Numbered from the stretch's first letter, positions 10,093-20,338 are shown. The stretch: 64,000 bases of DNA from Enterobacter cloacae complex sp. ECNIH7 (GCF_002208095.1 NZ_CP017990.1:2604001-2668000), one strand, 5' to 3'. Program-made: numbers and translations. The notes: generated from the letters alone by a model not told the origin.

Positions 10093-11349
10093 ATGACCCT
10101 ATTAGCACTCGGCATCAACCACAAAACGGCTCCGGTTTCGCTGCGAGAACGCGTGACGTTTTCGCCGGATACGCTTGACCTGGCGCTGGACAGCCTGCTT
10201 GCACAGCCTATGGTGCAGGGTGGCGTGGTGCTCTCGACGTGCAACCGTACCGAGCTGTATTTAAGCGTGGAAGAGCAGGACAACCTGCACGAAGCGCTGA
10301 TCCGCTGGCTATGCGACTACCACAATCTCAATGAAGACGAGCTGCGCAACAGCCTGTACTGGCATCAGGACAACGATGCCGTCAGCCATCTGATGCGCGT
10401 CGCCAGCGGGCTGGATTCACTGGTGCTGGGCGAGCCGCAAATTCTGGGGCAGGTGAAAAAAGCGTTTGCGGATTCGCAAAAAGGGCATCTTAAGGCCAGC
10501 GAGCTGGAGCGCATGTTCCAGAAGTCGTTCTCCGTGGCGAAGCGTGTGCGAACCGAAACCGACATTGGTGCCAGTGCGGTTTCTGTTGCTTTCGCGGCCT
10601 GCACCCTTGCACGCCAAATCTTTGAATCCCTTTCTACCGTTACCGTGATGCTGGTGGGCGCGGGCGAAACCATCGAACTTGTGGCGCGCCATCTGCGCGA
10701 GCATAAAGTGAAAAAGATGATTATCGCAAACCGCACCCGCGAACGCGCGCAGGTGCTGGCGGATGAAGTGGGTGCAGAGGTGGTTGCCCTGAGCGACATC
10801 GATGAACGCCTGAAAGAGGCGGACATTATCATCAGCTCAACCGCCAGCCCGCTGCCGATTATCGGAAAAGGGATGGTGGAGCGTGCGCTGAAGTCCCGCC
10901 GTAATCAGCCGATGCTGCTGGTGGATATCGCCGTCCCGCGCGATGTTGAGCCGGAAGTGGGCAAGCTGCCTAACGCCTATCTCTACAGTGTGGATGACCT
11001 GCAAAGCATCATTTCGCACAACCTTGCCCAGCGTAAAGCGGCGGCGGTTCAGGCGGAAACCATCGTCGAGCAGGAAACCAGTGAGTTTATGGCCTGGCTG
11101 CGCGCGCAAAGCGCCAGCGAGACCATCCGCGAGTACCGCGGGCAGGCGGAGCAGGTGCGTGATGACCTGACTGCCAAAGCGTTAGCAGCCCTTGAACAGG
11201 GCGGCGACGCAAATGCGATTATGCAGGATCTGGCGTGGAAACTGACCAACCGCCTGATCCATGCACCAACCAAATCTCTTCAGCAGGCTGCCCGTGACGG
11301 GGATGATGAACGCCTGACTATTCTGCGCAACAGCCTCGGGCTGGAATAG
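10093..11349 (+). CDS. hemA: Glutamyl-tRNA reductase
   Basis: 418 residues, the usual length. It reduces glutamyl-tRNA(Glu) to glutamate-1-semialdehyde, the first committed step of C5 haem synthesis. Catalytic Cys50 sits in [12 protein letters not shown], the NADPH domain holds [17 protein letters not shown], and the C-terminal dimerisation helices end [11 protein letters not shown]. The ribosome site before the ATG (CCGCTCAAC) is poor, which fits tightly limited expression. It heads hemA-prfA-prmC-sirB2-sirB1-kdsA. Confidence 0.98.
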   Translation: MTLLALGINHKTAPVSLRERVTFSPDTLDLALDSLLAQPMVQGGVVLSTCNRTELYLSVEEQDNLHEALIRWLCDYHNLNEDELRNSLYWHQDNDAVSHLMRVASGLDSLVLGEPQILGQVKKAFADSQKGHLKASELERMFQKSFSVAKRVRTETDIGASAVSVAFAACTLARQIFESLSTVTVMLVGAGETIELVARHLREHKVKKMIIANRTRERAQVLADEVGAEVVALSDIDERLKEADIIISSTASPLPIIGKGMVERALKSRRNQPMLLVDIAVPRDVEPEVGKLPNAYLYSVDDLQSIISHNLAQRKAAAVQAETIVEQETSEFMAWLRAQSASETIREYRGQAEQVRDDLTAKALAALEQGGDANAIMQDLAWKLTNRLIHAPTKSLQQAARDGDDERLTILRNSLGLE

Positions 11350-11390
11350 CGCCCTATACCCATTTTCTAAGACAAGGTGCACTTACGCCT

Positions 11391-12473
11391 ATGAAGCCTT
11401 CTATCGTCGCTAAACTGGAAGCTCTGCACGAGCGCCATGAAGAAGTACAGGCGCTGCTCGGGGATGCCGGGACCATTGCGGACCAGGAACGTTTTCGCGC
11501 GCTCTCGCGTGAATACGCGCAGTTAAGTGATGTTTCTAAATGCTTTACCGACTGGCGACAGGTTCAGGAAGATATCGAAACCGCGCAGATGATGCTCGAC
11601 GATCCTGAAATGCGCGAGATGGCGCAGGAAGAGTTGCAGGATGCGAAAGCGCGTTCTGAAGAGATGGAGCAGCAGCTTCAGGTGCTTCTGCTGCCGAAAG
11701 ATCCGGACGATGAGCGTAACGCGTTTGTGGAAGTGCGCGCCGGTACCGGCGGTGACGAAGCGGCTCTGTTTGCCGGGGATCTGTTCCGCATGTACAGCCG
11801 CTACGCCGAATCGCGTCGCTGGCGAGTGGAGATCATGAGCGCCAACGAAGGCGAACATGGGGGCTACAAAGAGGTTATCGCCAAGATCAGCGGCGACGGC
11901 GTGTACGGTCGTCTCAAGTTTGAATCCGGCGGTCACCGCGTGCAGCGCGTACCGGCCACCGAATCTCAGGGCCGCATTCATACCTCCGCCTGTACGGTTG
12001 CGGTGATGCCGGAGCTGCCGGAGGCTGAACTGCCGGATATCAATCCGGCGGACCTGCGTATTGATACGTTCCGCTCCTCTGGCGCGGGCGGTCAGCACGT
12101 TAACACCACCGATTCCGCCATCCGTATTACCCACCTGCCGACCGGCATCGTCGTTGAATGTCAGGACGAGCGTTCACAGCACAAAAACAAAGCCAAAGCG
12201 TTGTCCGTGCTGGGCGCGCGTATCCACGCAGCCGAAATGGCGAAACGCCAGCAGGCGGAAGCCTCTACGCGCCGTAACCTTCTGGGCAGCGGCGATCGCA
12301 GCGACCGTAACCGCACCTATAACTTCCCTCAGGGGCGCGTAACCGACCACCGCATCAACCTGACGCTGTACCGTCTGGACGAGGTGATGGAAGGGAAGCT
12401 GGATATGCTGATCGAGCCTATCGTGCAGGAATACCAGGCCGACCAGCTGGCGGCGCTGTCCGAGCAGGAATAA
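11391..12473 (+). CDS. prfA: Peptide chain release factor 1
   Basis: 360 residues. It reads UAA and UAG through the PAT tripeptide in [14 protein letters not shown] and hydrolyses peptidyl-tRNA with the GGQ motif in [15 protein letters not shown]. The Gln of GGQ is methylated by PrmC, the next gene, whose ATG overlaps the prfA stop (TAATG at 12471-12475). Confidence 0.98.
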   Translation: MKPSIVAKLEALHERHEEVQALLGDAGTIADQERFRALSREYAQLSDVSKCFTDWRQVQEDIETAQMMLDDPEMREMAQEELQDAKARSEEMEQQLQVLLLPKDPDDERNAFVEVRAGTGGDEAALFAGDLFRMYSRYAESRRWRVEIMSANEGEHGGYKEVIAKISGDGVYGRLKFESGGHRVQRVPATESQGRIHTSACTVAVMPELPEAELPDINPADLRIDTFRSSGAGGQHVNTTDSAIRITHLPTGIVVECQDERSQHKNKAKALSVLGARIHAAEMAKRQQAEASTRRNLLGSGDRSDRNRTYNFPQGRVTDHRINLTLYRLDEVMEGKLDMLIEPIVQEYQADQLAALSEQE

Positions 12474-13303
12474 TGGATTTTCAGCGCTGGTTACGTGAGG
12501 CGGCCGGTGAGCTTTCAGAAAGCGAAAGCCCGAAACGCGACGCCGAAATTTTGCTTGAGCATGTGACGGGTAAAGCCCGCACGTATCTGCTGGCTTTTGG
12601 CGAAACCGAACTGACCGCGGAACAGGAAGCGCAGCTCGCCGCGCTGCTTGCCCGCCGTAAAACCGGCGAGCCGGTGGCGCACCTTGTCGGTGAGCGTGAG
12701 TTCTGGTCGTTACCGCTTTACGTCTCGGCGGCGACGCTGATCCCGCGTCCGGACACCGAGTGTCTTGTAGAGCAGGCGCTGGCGCGTTTACCGGCGGCGG
12801 CCTGCAGTATTCTCGATCTCGGTACCGGGACAGGGGCTATCGCGCTGGCGCTCGCTACCGAGCGGCCCGACTGCGCGGTGACGGCGGTGGATGTAATGCC
12901 CGATGCGGTGGCGCTGGCGCAGCGTAACGTGGAACGTCTCGGGCTTCGCAACGTGACGGTGCTGCAAAGCAGCTGGTTTGCCGCGCTGGAGAATCGCTCA
13001 TTTGCGATGGTTGTCAGCAATCCTCCCTACATCGACGAACATGACCCGCACCTTGCGCAGGGAGACGTGCGCTTCGAACCGCTGACGGCGCTCGTGGCCG
13101 GCAACGCGGGATTAGCCGATCTCGATCACATTGTGACAACGTCACGAAAACATTTGCTCCCCGGCGGCTGGCTGCTCGTGGAACATGGCTGGACGCAGGG
13201 AGAAGCCGTGCGGGCACTGTTTACGCAAGCTGGCTACGCCGCTGTCGAAACCTGCCGCGACTACGGCAGCAACGAACGTCTGACGCTGGGGCAGTGGCTA
13301 TGA
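12473..13303 (+). CDS. prmC: Release-factor glutamine N5-methyltransferase
   Basis: 276 residues (E. coli 277). The N-terminal helical domain that recognises the release factor (about 1-75) precedes a Rossmann SAM-binding domain with ILDLGTGTGAIALALA and the catalytic NPPY motif (VVSNPPYIDE). It modifies the GGQ glutamine of RF1 and RF2. It is coupled to prfA by a one-base overlap and to sirB2 by an ATGA overlap. Confidence 0.97.
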   Translation: MDFQRWLREAAGELSESESPKRDAEILLEHVTGKARTYLLAFGETELTAEQEAQLAALLARRKTGEPVAHLVGEREFWSLPLYVSAATLIPRPDTECLVEQALARLPAAACSILDLGTGTGAIALALATERPDCAVTAVDVMPDAVALAQRNVERLGLRNVTVLQSSWFAALENRSFAMVVSNPPYIDEHDPHLAQGDVRFEPLTALVAGNAGLADLDHIVTTSRKHLLPGGWLLVEHGWTQGEAVRALFTQAGYAAVETCRDYGSNERLTLGQWL

Positions 13304-13692
13304 GCCTCTTTACCGTGCTCATTACCGTCCACCTCATTTCCGTTGCGCTGACCATCAGCTTTTTCATCGTCCGTTACTGGTGGCGCTACAGCAACAATCC
13401 GCTGACGGATGCCCGCTGGGTGCGTATCGCGCCGCACTGCATCGACACGCTATTGCTCCTTTCCGGTGCCGGGCTCATGTGGAAGACCGGCTATCTGCCA
13501 TTTACTGATAAAGGTGCATGGCTGACTGAAAAGCTGTTTGGCGTTATCATCTACATCGTTTTGGGTTTTATCGCGCTTGGGCGTCGTCGTCCGCGCAGCC
13601 AGCAGGTCGGGTTTATCGCCTTTCTGCTGGGTCTGGTGGTGCTGTACATCATCATTAAACTCGCCACCACAAGAATACCGTTACTGGGGTAA
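13300..13692 (+). CDS. sirB2: SirB2-family membrane protein (YchQ)
   Basis: 130 residues from the ATG that overlaps the prmC stop (ATGA, 13300-13303); a GTG six bases earlier is possible but gives a non-family extension. There are four predicted membrane segments, starting VLITVHLISVALTISFFIVRYWW and ending VGFIAFLLGLVVLYIIIKLA. The SirB2 family was found as a multicopy effect on Salmonella invasion gene expression; its molecular function is unknown. Confidence 0.93.
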   Translation: MSLFTVLITVHLISVALTISFFIVRYWWRYSNNPLTDARWVRIAPHCIDTLLLLSGAGLMWKTGYLPFTDKGAWLTEKLFGVIIYIVLGFIALGRRRPRSQQVGFIAFLLGLVVLYIIIKLATTRIPLLG

Positions 13693-13695
13693 GTC

Positions 13696-14505
13696 ATGAG
13701 GTCCTTAGCCGATTTCGAATTTAATAAAGTGCCGCTTTGCGATGGCATGATCCTGATTTCTGAGATGATTCGCGACGATTTTACGTCGCAGTTTGTCTAC
13801 GATGAGCTGGAGAATCTGGTCAGCCTGGCGCGTGAAGAGATTAATCAGGCCCGCCCGCAAGACTTGCAATTAGAGAAGCTGCTGGAGCTTTTCTACGGCG
13901 AATGGGGTTTCTGCGACACGCGGGGCGTGTATCGCCTGTCTGACGCGTTATGGCTGGACCAGGTCTTAAAAAATCGTCAGGGCAGCGCCGTGGCGCTGGG
14001 TTCTATTTTGCTGTGGGTCGCGCACCGTCTGGATATTCCGCTAGTCCCGGTCATTTTCCCGACGCAGATGATCCTGCGCGCTGAGTGGCTGGACGGTGAA
14101 ATGTGGCTCATTAATCCCTTCAACGGCGACACGCTGGATGAACATACGCTGGACGTGTGGCTGAAAGGCAACATCAGCCCGGTGGCTGAACTCTTCAACG
14201 AAGATCTCGACGAGGCGGATAACGCAGAAGTGATCCGCAAGCTGCTGGATACGCTGAAGTCTGCGTTAATGGAAGAGCGTCAGATGGAGCTGGCGTTGCG
14301 AGCCAGCGAAGTGCTGCTGCAGTTCAACCCGGAAGATCCGTACGAAATTCGCGATCGCGGGCTGATCTACGCGCAGCTCGACTGTGAACACGTGGCGCTG
14401 AATGATTTGAATTATTTCGTCGAGCAGTGTCCGGAAGACCCCATTAGCGAAATGATTCGTGCGCAGATCAACGCGATCGCGCACAAACAAATTACACTGC
14501 ATTAA
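13696..14505 (+). CDS. sirB1: SirB1-family protein (YchA), transglutaminase-like with TPR
   Basis: 269 residues, the E. coli length. The N-terminal transglutaminase-like region (about 45-150) includes YGEWGFCDTRG and SILLWVAHRLDIPLVPVIFP. The C-terminal TPR-like helices (about 190-260) run LALRASEVLLQFNPEDPYEI then GLIYAQLDCEHVALNDLNYF. The function is unproven; position in the prfA-prmC operon is conserved. It starts three bases after sirB2. Confidence 0.94.
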   Translation: MRSLADFEFNKVPLCDGMILISEMIRDDFTSQFVYDELENLVSLAREEINQARPQDLQLEKLLELFYGEWGFCDTRGVYRLSDALWLDQVLKNRQGSAVALGSILLWVAHRLDIPLVPVIFPTQMILRAEWLDGEMWLINPFNGDTLDEHTLDVWLKGNISPVAELFNEDLDEADNAEVIRKLLDTLKSALMEERQMELALRASEVLLQFNPEDPYEIRDRGLIYAQLDCEHVALNDLNYFVEQCPEDPISEMIRAQINAIAHKQITLH

Positions 14506-14532
14506 TCTTAATTCCGATTCACACCTGAATAA

Positions 14533-15396
<864 letters not shown>

Positions 15397-15397
15397 T

Positions 15398-15426
15398 AAA
15401 AAAACCCGCTTCGGCGGGTTTTTTTT
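15398..15426. terminator. Intrinsic terminator after kdsA
   Basis: AAAAAACCCGC, TTCG loop, GCGGGTTTTTT with a long T run. A runs on the left let it work in both directions, between convergent kdsA and chaA. Confidence 0.9.
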
Positions 15427-15432
15427 ATGCTT

Positions 15433-15469
15433 TCACCCTCTCCCTGGGGGAGAGGGTTGGGGTGAGGGC
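15433..15469. repeat. Enterobacterial intergenic palindromic repeat (CCCTCTCCC type)
   Basis: ACCCTCTCCC / GGGAGAGGGT with a short GG loop, flanked by TCACC and GGGTGA. Elements of this kind are dispersed between convergent genes in many gamma-proteobacteria. It follows the kdsA terminator. Confidence 0.6.
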
Positions 15470-15490
15470 ATCAGCCCGCACCGGATAAAA

Positions 15491-16591
15491 TTACGCAAAT
15501 ATCGTCATCAGATACGCAATAAACAAGGCCATATGCGCCGCGCCGTTAAGCACGTTGGTACGCCCGGTTGAGAACGAAATCTGGCACAGCAGCAACGAGG
15601 CGACCATCACAATCATCTCCGGCGCGCCCAGCGCAAACTGCAGCTCGTTGCCGGTCATAAAGGCAATCAGCGTCACCACCGGTACGGTTAGTGAAATCGT
15701 CGCCAGTACGGAGCCGAAGAACAGGTTCATTGCGCGCTGCACCTGATTATTCAACACCGCTTTCAGCGCGCCCAGCCCTTCCGGCGACAGGATCAGCAGC
15801 GCCACCAGGAAGCCGGTAAACGCCACCGGCGCGTTCAGCTCGGTTAACAGCGTCTCCAGCGGGTTAGCGTTCATCTTGGTGACGGCAATCACCGCAATCA
15901 GATGCACGATCAGCCAAACCGTATGCCACGCGCTGCTGTGGGCAGACGGCTTGCCGTGGTGCGGGTCATCATCGTCTCCGTCATCTTCATGCTCGTACAC
16001 AAACAGGCTCTGGTGCGTTTTGGTCTGAATCAACAGGAACACGCCGTACATGGCGGCGGAAATCAGTGCGACCAGCAGCGCCTGCCCGGTGGAAAAATTT
16101 GCGCCCGGCAGCGCCATCGGGAAGACCAGCACGATAATCGCCAGCGGGAAGAGGGCGATCAAATACTGTTTAATGCCGAACAGGTTCATATACTGGGTCG
16201 CAAATTTGCGCCCGCCCAGCAGCAGAGAGAAGCCTACCAGGCCGCCCGTTACAATCATAATGATCGAATAGAGCGTGTCGCGCATCAGCGTCGGCGCGGC
16301 ATCGCCGGTCGCCATAAGGGCGGAAATCAGGCTGACTTCGAGAATAACAACGGAAAGGCTGAGAATTAACGATCCGTAAGGCTCGCCCAGACGGTGGGCT
16401 AATACGTCCGCGTGGCGAACGACGCTAAATGCGCTGGTTAAGATGCCGACCAGGGCAAGAATATTGATACCAACCACCACTGGCAGTGACTGACTGCTTC
16501 CCCAGAAGAGCAGCACAGCCAGTGCCAGAACCGGGAAAATGAGTGACGTCTCCTTGTGGCGGGTCTTTACCGCCTCGTGTGTTGCTGTCAT
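15491..16591 (-). CDS. chaA: Calcium/sodium(potassium)-proton antiporter ChaA
   Basis: 366 residues from ATG at 16589-16591, equal to E. coli ChaA and preceded by GGAG seven bases away; an upstream ATG would add five residues. It is an inner-membrane cation/proton antiporter for alkaline and salt stress with about ten membrane segments. The two Ca/CA repeats carry RLGEPYGSLILSLSVVILEV and LLILSPEGLGALKAVLNNQ, each with the conserved acidic residue. An acidic cytoplasmic loop (YEHEDDGDDDDPHHGK) splits the halves and may sense cations. Confidence 0.95.
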   Translation of the reverse strand: MTATHEAVKTRHKETSLIFPVLALAVLLFWGSSQSLPVVVGINILALVGILTSAFSVVRHADVLAHRLGEPYGSLILSLSVVILEVSLISALMATGDAAPTLMRDTLYSIIMIVTGGLVGFSLLLGGRKFATQYMNLFGIKQYLIALFPLAIIVLVFPMALPGANFSTGQALLVALISAAMYGVFLLIQTKTHQSLFVYEHEDDGDDDDPHHGKPSAHSSAWHTVWLIVHLIAVIAVTKMNANPLETLLTELNAPVAFTGFLVALLILSPEGLGALKAVLNNQVQRAMNLFFGSVLATISLTVPVVTLIAFMTGNELQFALGAPEMIVMVASLLLCQISFSTGRTNVLNGAAHMALFIAYLMTIFA

Positions 16592-16861
16592 GTGCTTCTC
16601 CATCAATGCAGGTGCTTGTAATTATAGATAGATTTTTGAGGTCATTAAATTAACAGAACTCTGTTAAATACCCTTTATTTTTTACTTAATTTTACCCTTT
16701 TTCATTATTTTCATTTCTGATGTCCATAATGCCGTGTTTTTGTTTAATACCCATTAAATAACAGTCAATTAAAAATATAATGCACTCATAAATCATTGTC
16801 GGGTGGCACCATGGCGTATCGTCGTCCACACTTATCTCTTTAACCAAAAGAGAGGTTAGTG

Positions 16862-17092
16862 ATGCCCTATAAAGCGAAACGTGAATTACCGGATAACGTG
16901 CAAAACGTGCTGCCCGCCCACGCGCAGGATATCTACAAAGAGGCGTTCAACAGCGCCTGGGATCAGTACAAAGACAAGGACGATCGCCGGGATGATGCCA
17001 GCCGTGAAGAGACGGCCCACAAAGTCGCCTGGGCCGCAGTAAAACATGAATATGAGAAAGGAGACGACGATAAATGGCATAAAAAGAAATAG
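16862..17092 (+). CDS. chaB: ChaB family protein, putative cation transport regulator
   Basis: 76 residues, the E. coli length, from the ATG at 16862 with AGAGG six bases upstream (a GTG one codon earlier is rejected). It is hydrophilic and helical: HAQDIYKEAFNSAWDQYKDK and then ETAHKVAWAAVKHEYEKGDD, which is the ChaB domain. It has been proposed to modulate ChaA, with little direct proof. It diverges from chaA across about 270 AT-rich bases (16592-16861) that must hold both promoters; no clear operators were seen there. Confidence 0.93.
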   Translation: MPYKAKRELPDNVQNVLPAHAQDIYKEAFNSAWDQYKDKDDRRDDASREETAHKVAWAAVKHEYEKGDDDKWHKKK

Positions 17093-17269
17093 TCGTGAAA
17101 TGATTCGCTGCCTTCATTTTGACTTTTCAGGCGGTTGAACTTCCGTTGTATTGCAACTGGTCCGCTAATTGCTTATCGTTATTCGAATGCTGGCAAAATG
17201 ACCAGCACAGAATGCCGGGAAGGCGAATTACAGATGTCGCAAGGAAGCATGCAGTGGCGGAGGTGGAAA

Positions 17270-17965
17270 GTGTTAACGCGTGATTTCTTAATGAAGGCAG
17301 ATTGTAAGACGGCATTTGGTGCTATTGAGGAATCGCTTCTCTGGTCAGCTGAACAACGTGCGGCGTCACTCGCTGCCACGCTTGCCTGCCGCCCGGATGA
17401 TGGCCCGGTATGGATTTTTGGCTACGGCTCCCTGATGTGGAACCCGGCTCTGGAATTTGTCGAATCGGCAACGGGAACGCTGCCTGGCTGGCATCGCGCA
17501 TTTTGCCTGCGCCTGACGGCCGGACGCGGCAGCGCGTGCCAGCCCGGGCGCATGCTTGCACTGAAAGAGGGCGGGCGCACCACGGGCGTGGCGTATCGCC
17601 TGCCGGATGCCACGCTGGAAGAGGAGCTCACGCTGCTCTGGAAGCGCGAGATGATCACCGGCTGCTATATGCCGAGCTGGTGCAAGCTGGAACTGGACGA
17701 CGGACGCACCGTCAACGCGCTGGTGTTTATTATGGATCCGCGCCATCCGCTGTATGAAGCGGATACCCGCACGCAGGTGATTGCCCCGTTGATTGCCGCC
17801 GCCAGCGGGCCGCTGGGCACCAACGCGCAGTATCTGTTCTCCCTCGATCAGGAGCTGACACGCCTCGGCATGAAGGACGATTGTCTGAATGAGCTGGTGG
17901 TGAAGGTGAAGGCGCTGCTGGAAGGGAACCCGCTTAACAGCACGCTGCGACAGGGTTTTGCCTGA
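17270..17965 (+). CDS. chaC: Glutathione-specific gamma-glutamylcyclotransferase
   Basis: 231 residues from a GTG at 17270-17272 preceded by GGAGG at six bases; the E. coli protein begins at the equivalent residue (ITRDFLM-ADCKTAFGAIEES). The open frame extends 45 codons upstream but that part is not conserved. ChaC enzymes cleave glutathione to 5-oxoproline and Cys-Gly. The substrate-binding WIFGYGSLMWNPALEF (FGYGSL motif) and GRTTGVAYRLP region are present. It is in tandem after chaB. Confidence 0.94.
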   Translation: MLTRDFLMKADCKTAFGAIEESLLWSAEQRAASLAATLACRPDDGPVWIFGYGSLMWNPALEFVESATGTLPGWHRAFCLRLTAGRGSACQPGRMLALKEGGRTTGVAYRLPDATLEEELTLLWKREMITGCYMPSWCKLELDDGRTVNALVFIMDPRHPLYEADTRTQVIAPLIAAASGPLGTNAQYLFSLDQELTRLGMKDDCLNELVVKVKALLEGNPLNSTLRQGFA

Positions 17966-17969
17966 CAAT

Positions 17970-17992
17970 ACGCCCGGCTTGCCGGGCGTTTA
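17970..17992. terminator. Possible terminator hairpin between chaC and the DUF1883 gene
   Basis: ACGCCCGG / CCGGGCGT around CTTG, just after the chaC stop. The T run is short (TTTAAAC on plus), so it may be weak. Confidence 0.5.
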
Positions 17993-17995
17993 AAC

Positions 17996-18235
17996 TTATG
18001 CTGCCACGTAGCTGACGGAATGCTCCAGCGACTGGCTGTGGCTGTCAATCAGCACATCCCACGTGCCGGTATACGGCACGGTAAGCCAGGCCTTATCGTC
18101 CTGTACGGTGAGAATATCCGTCTGGGACTGTTTTTGTGCTTTCGAACTCATCAGATGAATACGACAGCGTTCTGAGCAACGCACCACTACCGTATCCCCG
18201 CCAAACAGTTTCAAACTTGTTTTTACCAGTGCCAT
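17996..18235 (-). CDS. DUF1883 domain-containing protein
   Basis: 79 residues from the ATG at 18233-18235, preceded by GGGGT; a longer frame to 18307 lacks a ribosome site. The pattern GGDTVVVRCSERCRIHLMSS then LTVPYTGTWDVLIDSH looks like the small beta-rich DUF1883 family, in which an N-terminal strand pair is followed by a VP-x-TG-x-W-x-V-x-ID strand. It has no signal peptide or membrane segment. The role is unknown. E. coli K-12 lacks it here; it is convergent with chaC. Confidence 0.75.
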   Translation of the reverse strand: MALVKTSLKLFGGDTVVVRCSERCRIHLMSSKAQKQSQTDILTVQDDKAWLTVPYTGTWDVLIDSHSQSLEHSVSYVAA

Positions 18236-18408
18236 TTTTTTACCCCGTAGTCTTAAACAACGCTCTCCCTGCTGCCATATCCGAGCGTGATGTTGTTCAC
18301 AATTCACTCATGGCATAACACCAAAGGGGAGGGGGTGGGATGCTGATTTTGATCAAAAAATGGCATAACGATTAAACAAAAATGACAAAATTCCTCAAAA
18401 TTTAGGCT

Positions 18409-18438
18409 GGCGCGCGTTTTACCCGCTAAACGCGCGCC
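18409..18438. terminator. Strong GC hairpin after the chemoreceptor gene
   Basis: GGCGCGCGTTT / AAACGCGCGCC around a loop of about eight bases, ten bases beyond the minus-strand stop. There is no proper T run, so termination is plausible but unproven; it could equally be a 3'-end stabiliser. Confidence 0.5.
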
Positions 18439-18447
18439 GGAAGAAGA

Positions 18448-20232
18448 TTAAATGCGGAAATGCCCGGCTGTTTCAGCAAGGTCGCCCGCCTGGCTCTGCA
18501 GGGCACCCGCGGCGGCGGCGGATTCCACCACCAGCTCGGCGTTCTGCTGAACCATTCTGTCAAGATGGGTCACCGCGTGGTTGATCTCATGAATCCCTTT
18601 CATCTGCTCGCTGGTGGCGATGGAGATTTCGCGCATGATGCCAGAGACGCTGCCGATGCTGGAGCGGATCTCATCCATGCTTTCCCCCGCCAGATGTACG
18701 TAGCGGGAGCCTGTTGCCACGCTGTCGGTGGTGGAGTCAATCAGGGATTTGATCTCTTTCGCCGCCTGAGCGCTACGGCTCGCCAGGTTACGCACTTCGC
18801 CTGCTACGACGGCAAACCCGCGCCCCTGCTCACCGGCACGCGCCGCCTCGACGGAGGCGTTCAGCGCCAGAATGTTGGTCTGGAACGCGATGCCGTCAAT
18901 CACGCTGGTGATATCGCCAATTTTTGCCGACGCGACTTCAATAGACTGCATGGTGCTGATCGCCTGCGATACCACCTCGCCGCCGCGCGCCGCGGCCGCT
19001 GAGGCCTTGCTCGCCTGGTCGTTGGCTTCTGCCGCCGATTCATTCGACTGCGTCACGGAGGCGGTGATCTGCTCCACGGCGCTGGCCGTCTCGCGCAGGC
19101 TGGATGCCGCCTGCTCGGTACGTCCGGAAAGATCCTGGTTACCTGCGGCTATCTCCTGCGCCGCGTTTTTCACCGATTCACTGGCATCCCGGAGCTGCAC
19201 CATCACCACCGACAGTTTATCGCTGAAGGCGTTAAAGGCCTGGGCAATTTGCGCGACCTCGTCCTCGCCGCTGTCCGGCAGGCGCTGGGACAGATCGTTA
19301 GTGCCGTTAGCAATGTTGTGCATCGCGTCGCGAATGTCGGACAAACGCTTGAGCAGGCGGGCAATCAGGAAATGCACAATGGCGGCGCTCAGCAGTGCGA
19401 GGATCACCAGCGAAATCCCCGAGGCTTTAAGCAGGGAACGCATGCCGGAGGTGGCGTCACCGCTGTCGAGCGCGACGACTAACAGCCAGTTTGTGCCCGG
19501 CACGGCTGTCGCCACGAAGGTTTTTTCAGCGTCGTTTAGCATTCCGTCGACGGGGTTACCGCTTTTCAGCGCAGCAAAATCAATGCCCTTGATTGTCTCA
19601 GCAAACGGTTTCAGCGTGAGGGCAGGATCGTTAGCGGCAATCACGCTGCCGTCACTGTTCAGAAGCAACCCGCTGCTGGCCGGGGTTGGATGGATCCCGC
19701 GCACGTTAGCCACCACGCTGTCCATCGCTACATCGCCCGCCACGACCGCTTTGAGCGTGCCATTTTCTTTCACCGGCACGGCGAAGGTAACCACCAGTTT
19801 ACCGGTCCCCGCGTCAACGTAGGGCGCGGTGACAACCGGACCGTCCGTGCTGACCACCTGCTGATACCACGGGCGAATAGTCGGGTCATAGTCCGCCGGA
19901 ACGCCCGCCGGTTCAGAGAATTTCGCCGTTTTGCTGGCGTAGCCAACATAGACGTTGGTGAATCCACCCGCCTGAGCAAGCTGTTTAAACACCGGAACCG
20001 GGTCGTCACTCAGCGCAACGGTCTGCGCGGAGGCGATCACCGTCATCTTGCTTTTTACCCAGTCGGCAATCGCCATGTTATGGCTGGCGCTGGTGCTGGT
20101 CAGGATATCGCGCTGGGACTGCTGGTTATCCTGGCGCGTGACCTGGAAGTTGATAACGGTATTAAGGAGAAGGGCGACGACCAGACAGCCTGCCGTCGCC
20201 GCGATGATGCGTGCACGAATCGATCTGAACAT
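18448..20232 (-). CDS. Methyl-accepting chemotaxis protein with amino-acid-type dCache domain
   Basis: 594 residues. Transmembrane segment one is at about 8-28, a periplasmic double-Cache domain at about 35-275, segment two at about 280-300 (ISLVILALLSAAIVHFLIARLL), HAMP at about 303-355 and the signalling domain to the end. The hairpin tip IDGIAFQTNILALNASVEAA is the canonical CheA/CheW contact. In the sensor, YDPTIRPWYQQ followed by PYVDAGTGKLVVT and GDVAMD fits the dCache_1 amino-acid motif (Tyr, Arg, Trp-Tyr, Asp, Asp), so an amino-acid attractant is inferred. The C-terminus ends AGHFRI with no NWETF-like CheR tether. A sigma-28-like promoter lies upstream. Confidence 0.92.
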   Translation of the reverse strand: MFRSIRARIIAATAGCLVVALLLNTVINFQVTRQDNQQSQRDILTSTSASHNMAIADWVKSKMTVIASAQTVALSDDPVPVFKQLAQAGGFTNVYVGYASKTAKFSEPAGVPADYDPTIRPWYQQVVSTDGPVVTAPYVDAGTGKLVVTFAVPVKENGTLKAVVAGDVAMDSVVANVRGIHPTPASSGLLLNSDGSVIAANDPALTLKPFAETIKGIDFAALKSGNPVDGMLNDAEKTFVATAVPGTNWLLVVALDSGDATSGMRSLLKASGISLVILALLSAAIVHFLIARLLKRLSDIRDAMHNIANGTNDLSQRLPDSGEDEVAQIAQAFNAFSDKLSVVMVQLRDASESVKNAAQEIAAGNQDLSGRTEQAASSLRETASAVEQITASVTQSNESAAEANDQASKASAAAARGGEVVSQAISTMQSIEVASAKIGDITSVIDGIAFQTNILALNASVEAARAGEQGRGFAVVAGEVRNLASRSAQAAKEIKSLIDSTTDSVATGSRYVHLAGESMDEIRSSIGSVSGIMREISIATSEQMKGIHEINHAVTHLDRMVQQNAELVVESAAAAGALQSQAGDLAETAGHFRI

Positions 20233-20263
20233 AAGTGAAATACCTGCTGTGTTGTTTCCATGC

Positions 20264-20291
20264 CTATCGGCAACCCCGCAGGTAAACTTGA
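20264..20291 (-). promoter_or_regulatory. Sigma-28 (FliA)-type promoter of the chemoreceptor gene
   Basis: On the minus strand TCAAGTTT, 12 bases, then GCCGATAG. The flagellar sigma consensus is TAAAGTTT-N11-GCCGATAA, so the -10 matches seven of eight and the spacer is one base long. It lies about 30-60 bases upstream of the start codon. Confidence 0.6.
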
Positions 20292-20338
20292 TGCTGAAAC
20301 CGCGTCCATAAGAAAATAATATTTTTACGGGTTTATTA

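Noticed and set aside
16607..16858. AT-rich chaA-chaB spacer as a possible small RNA locus
   Set aside because: No terminator-like hairpin or conserved promoter pair could be picked out; treated as a divergent promoter region.
17135..17269. 45-codon upstream extension of chaC
   Set aside because: Not conserved; GTG 17270 has GGAGG at ideal spacing and gives the family N-terminus.
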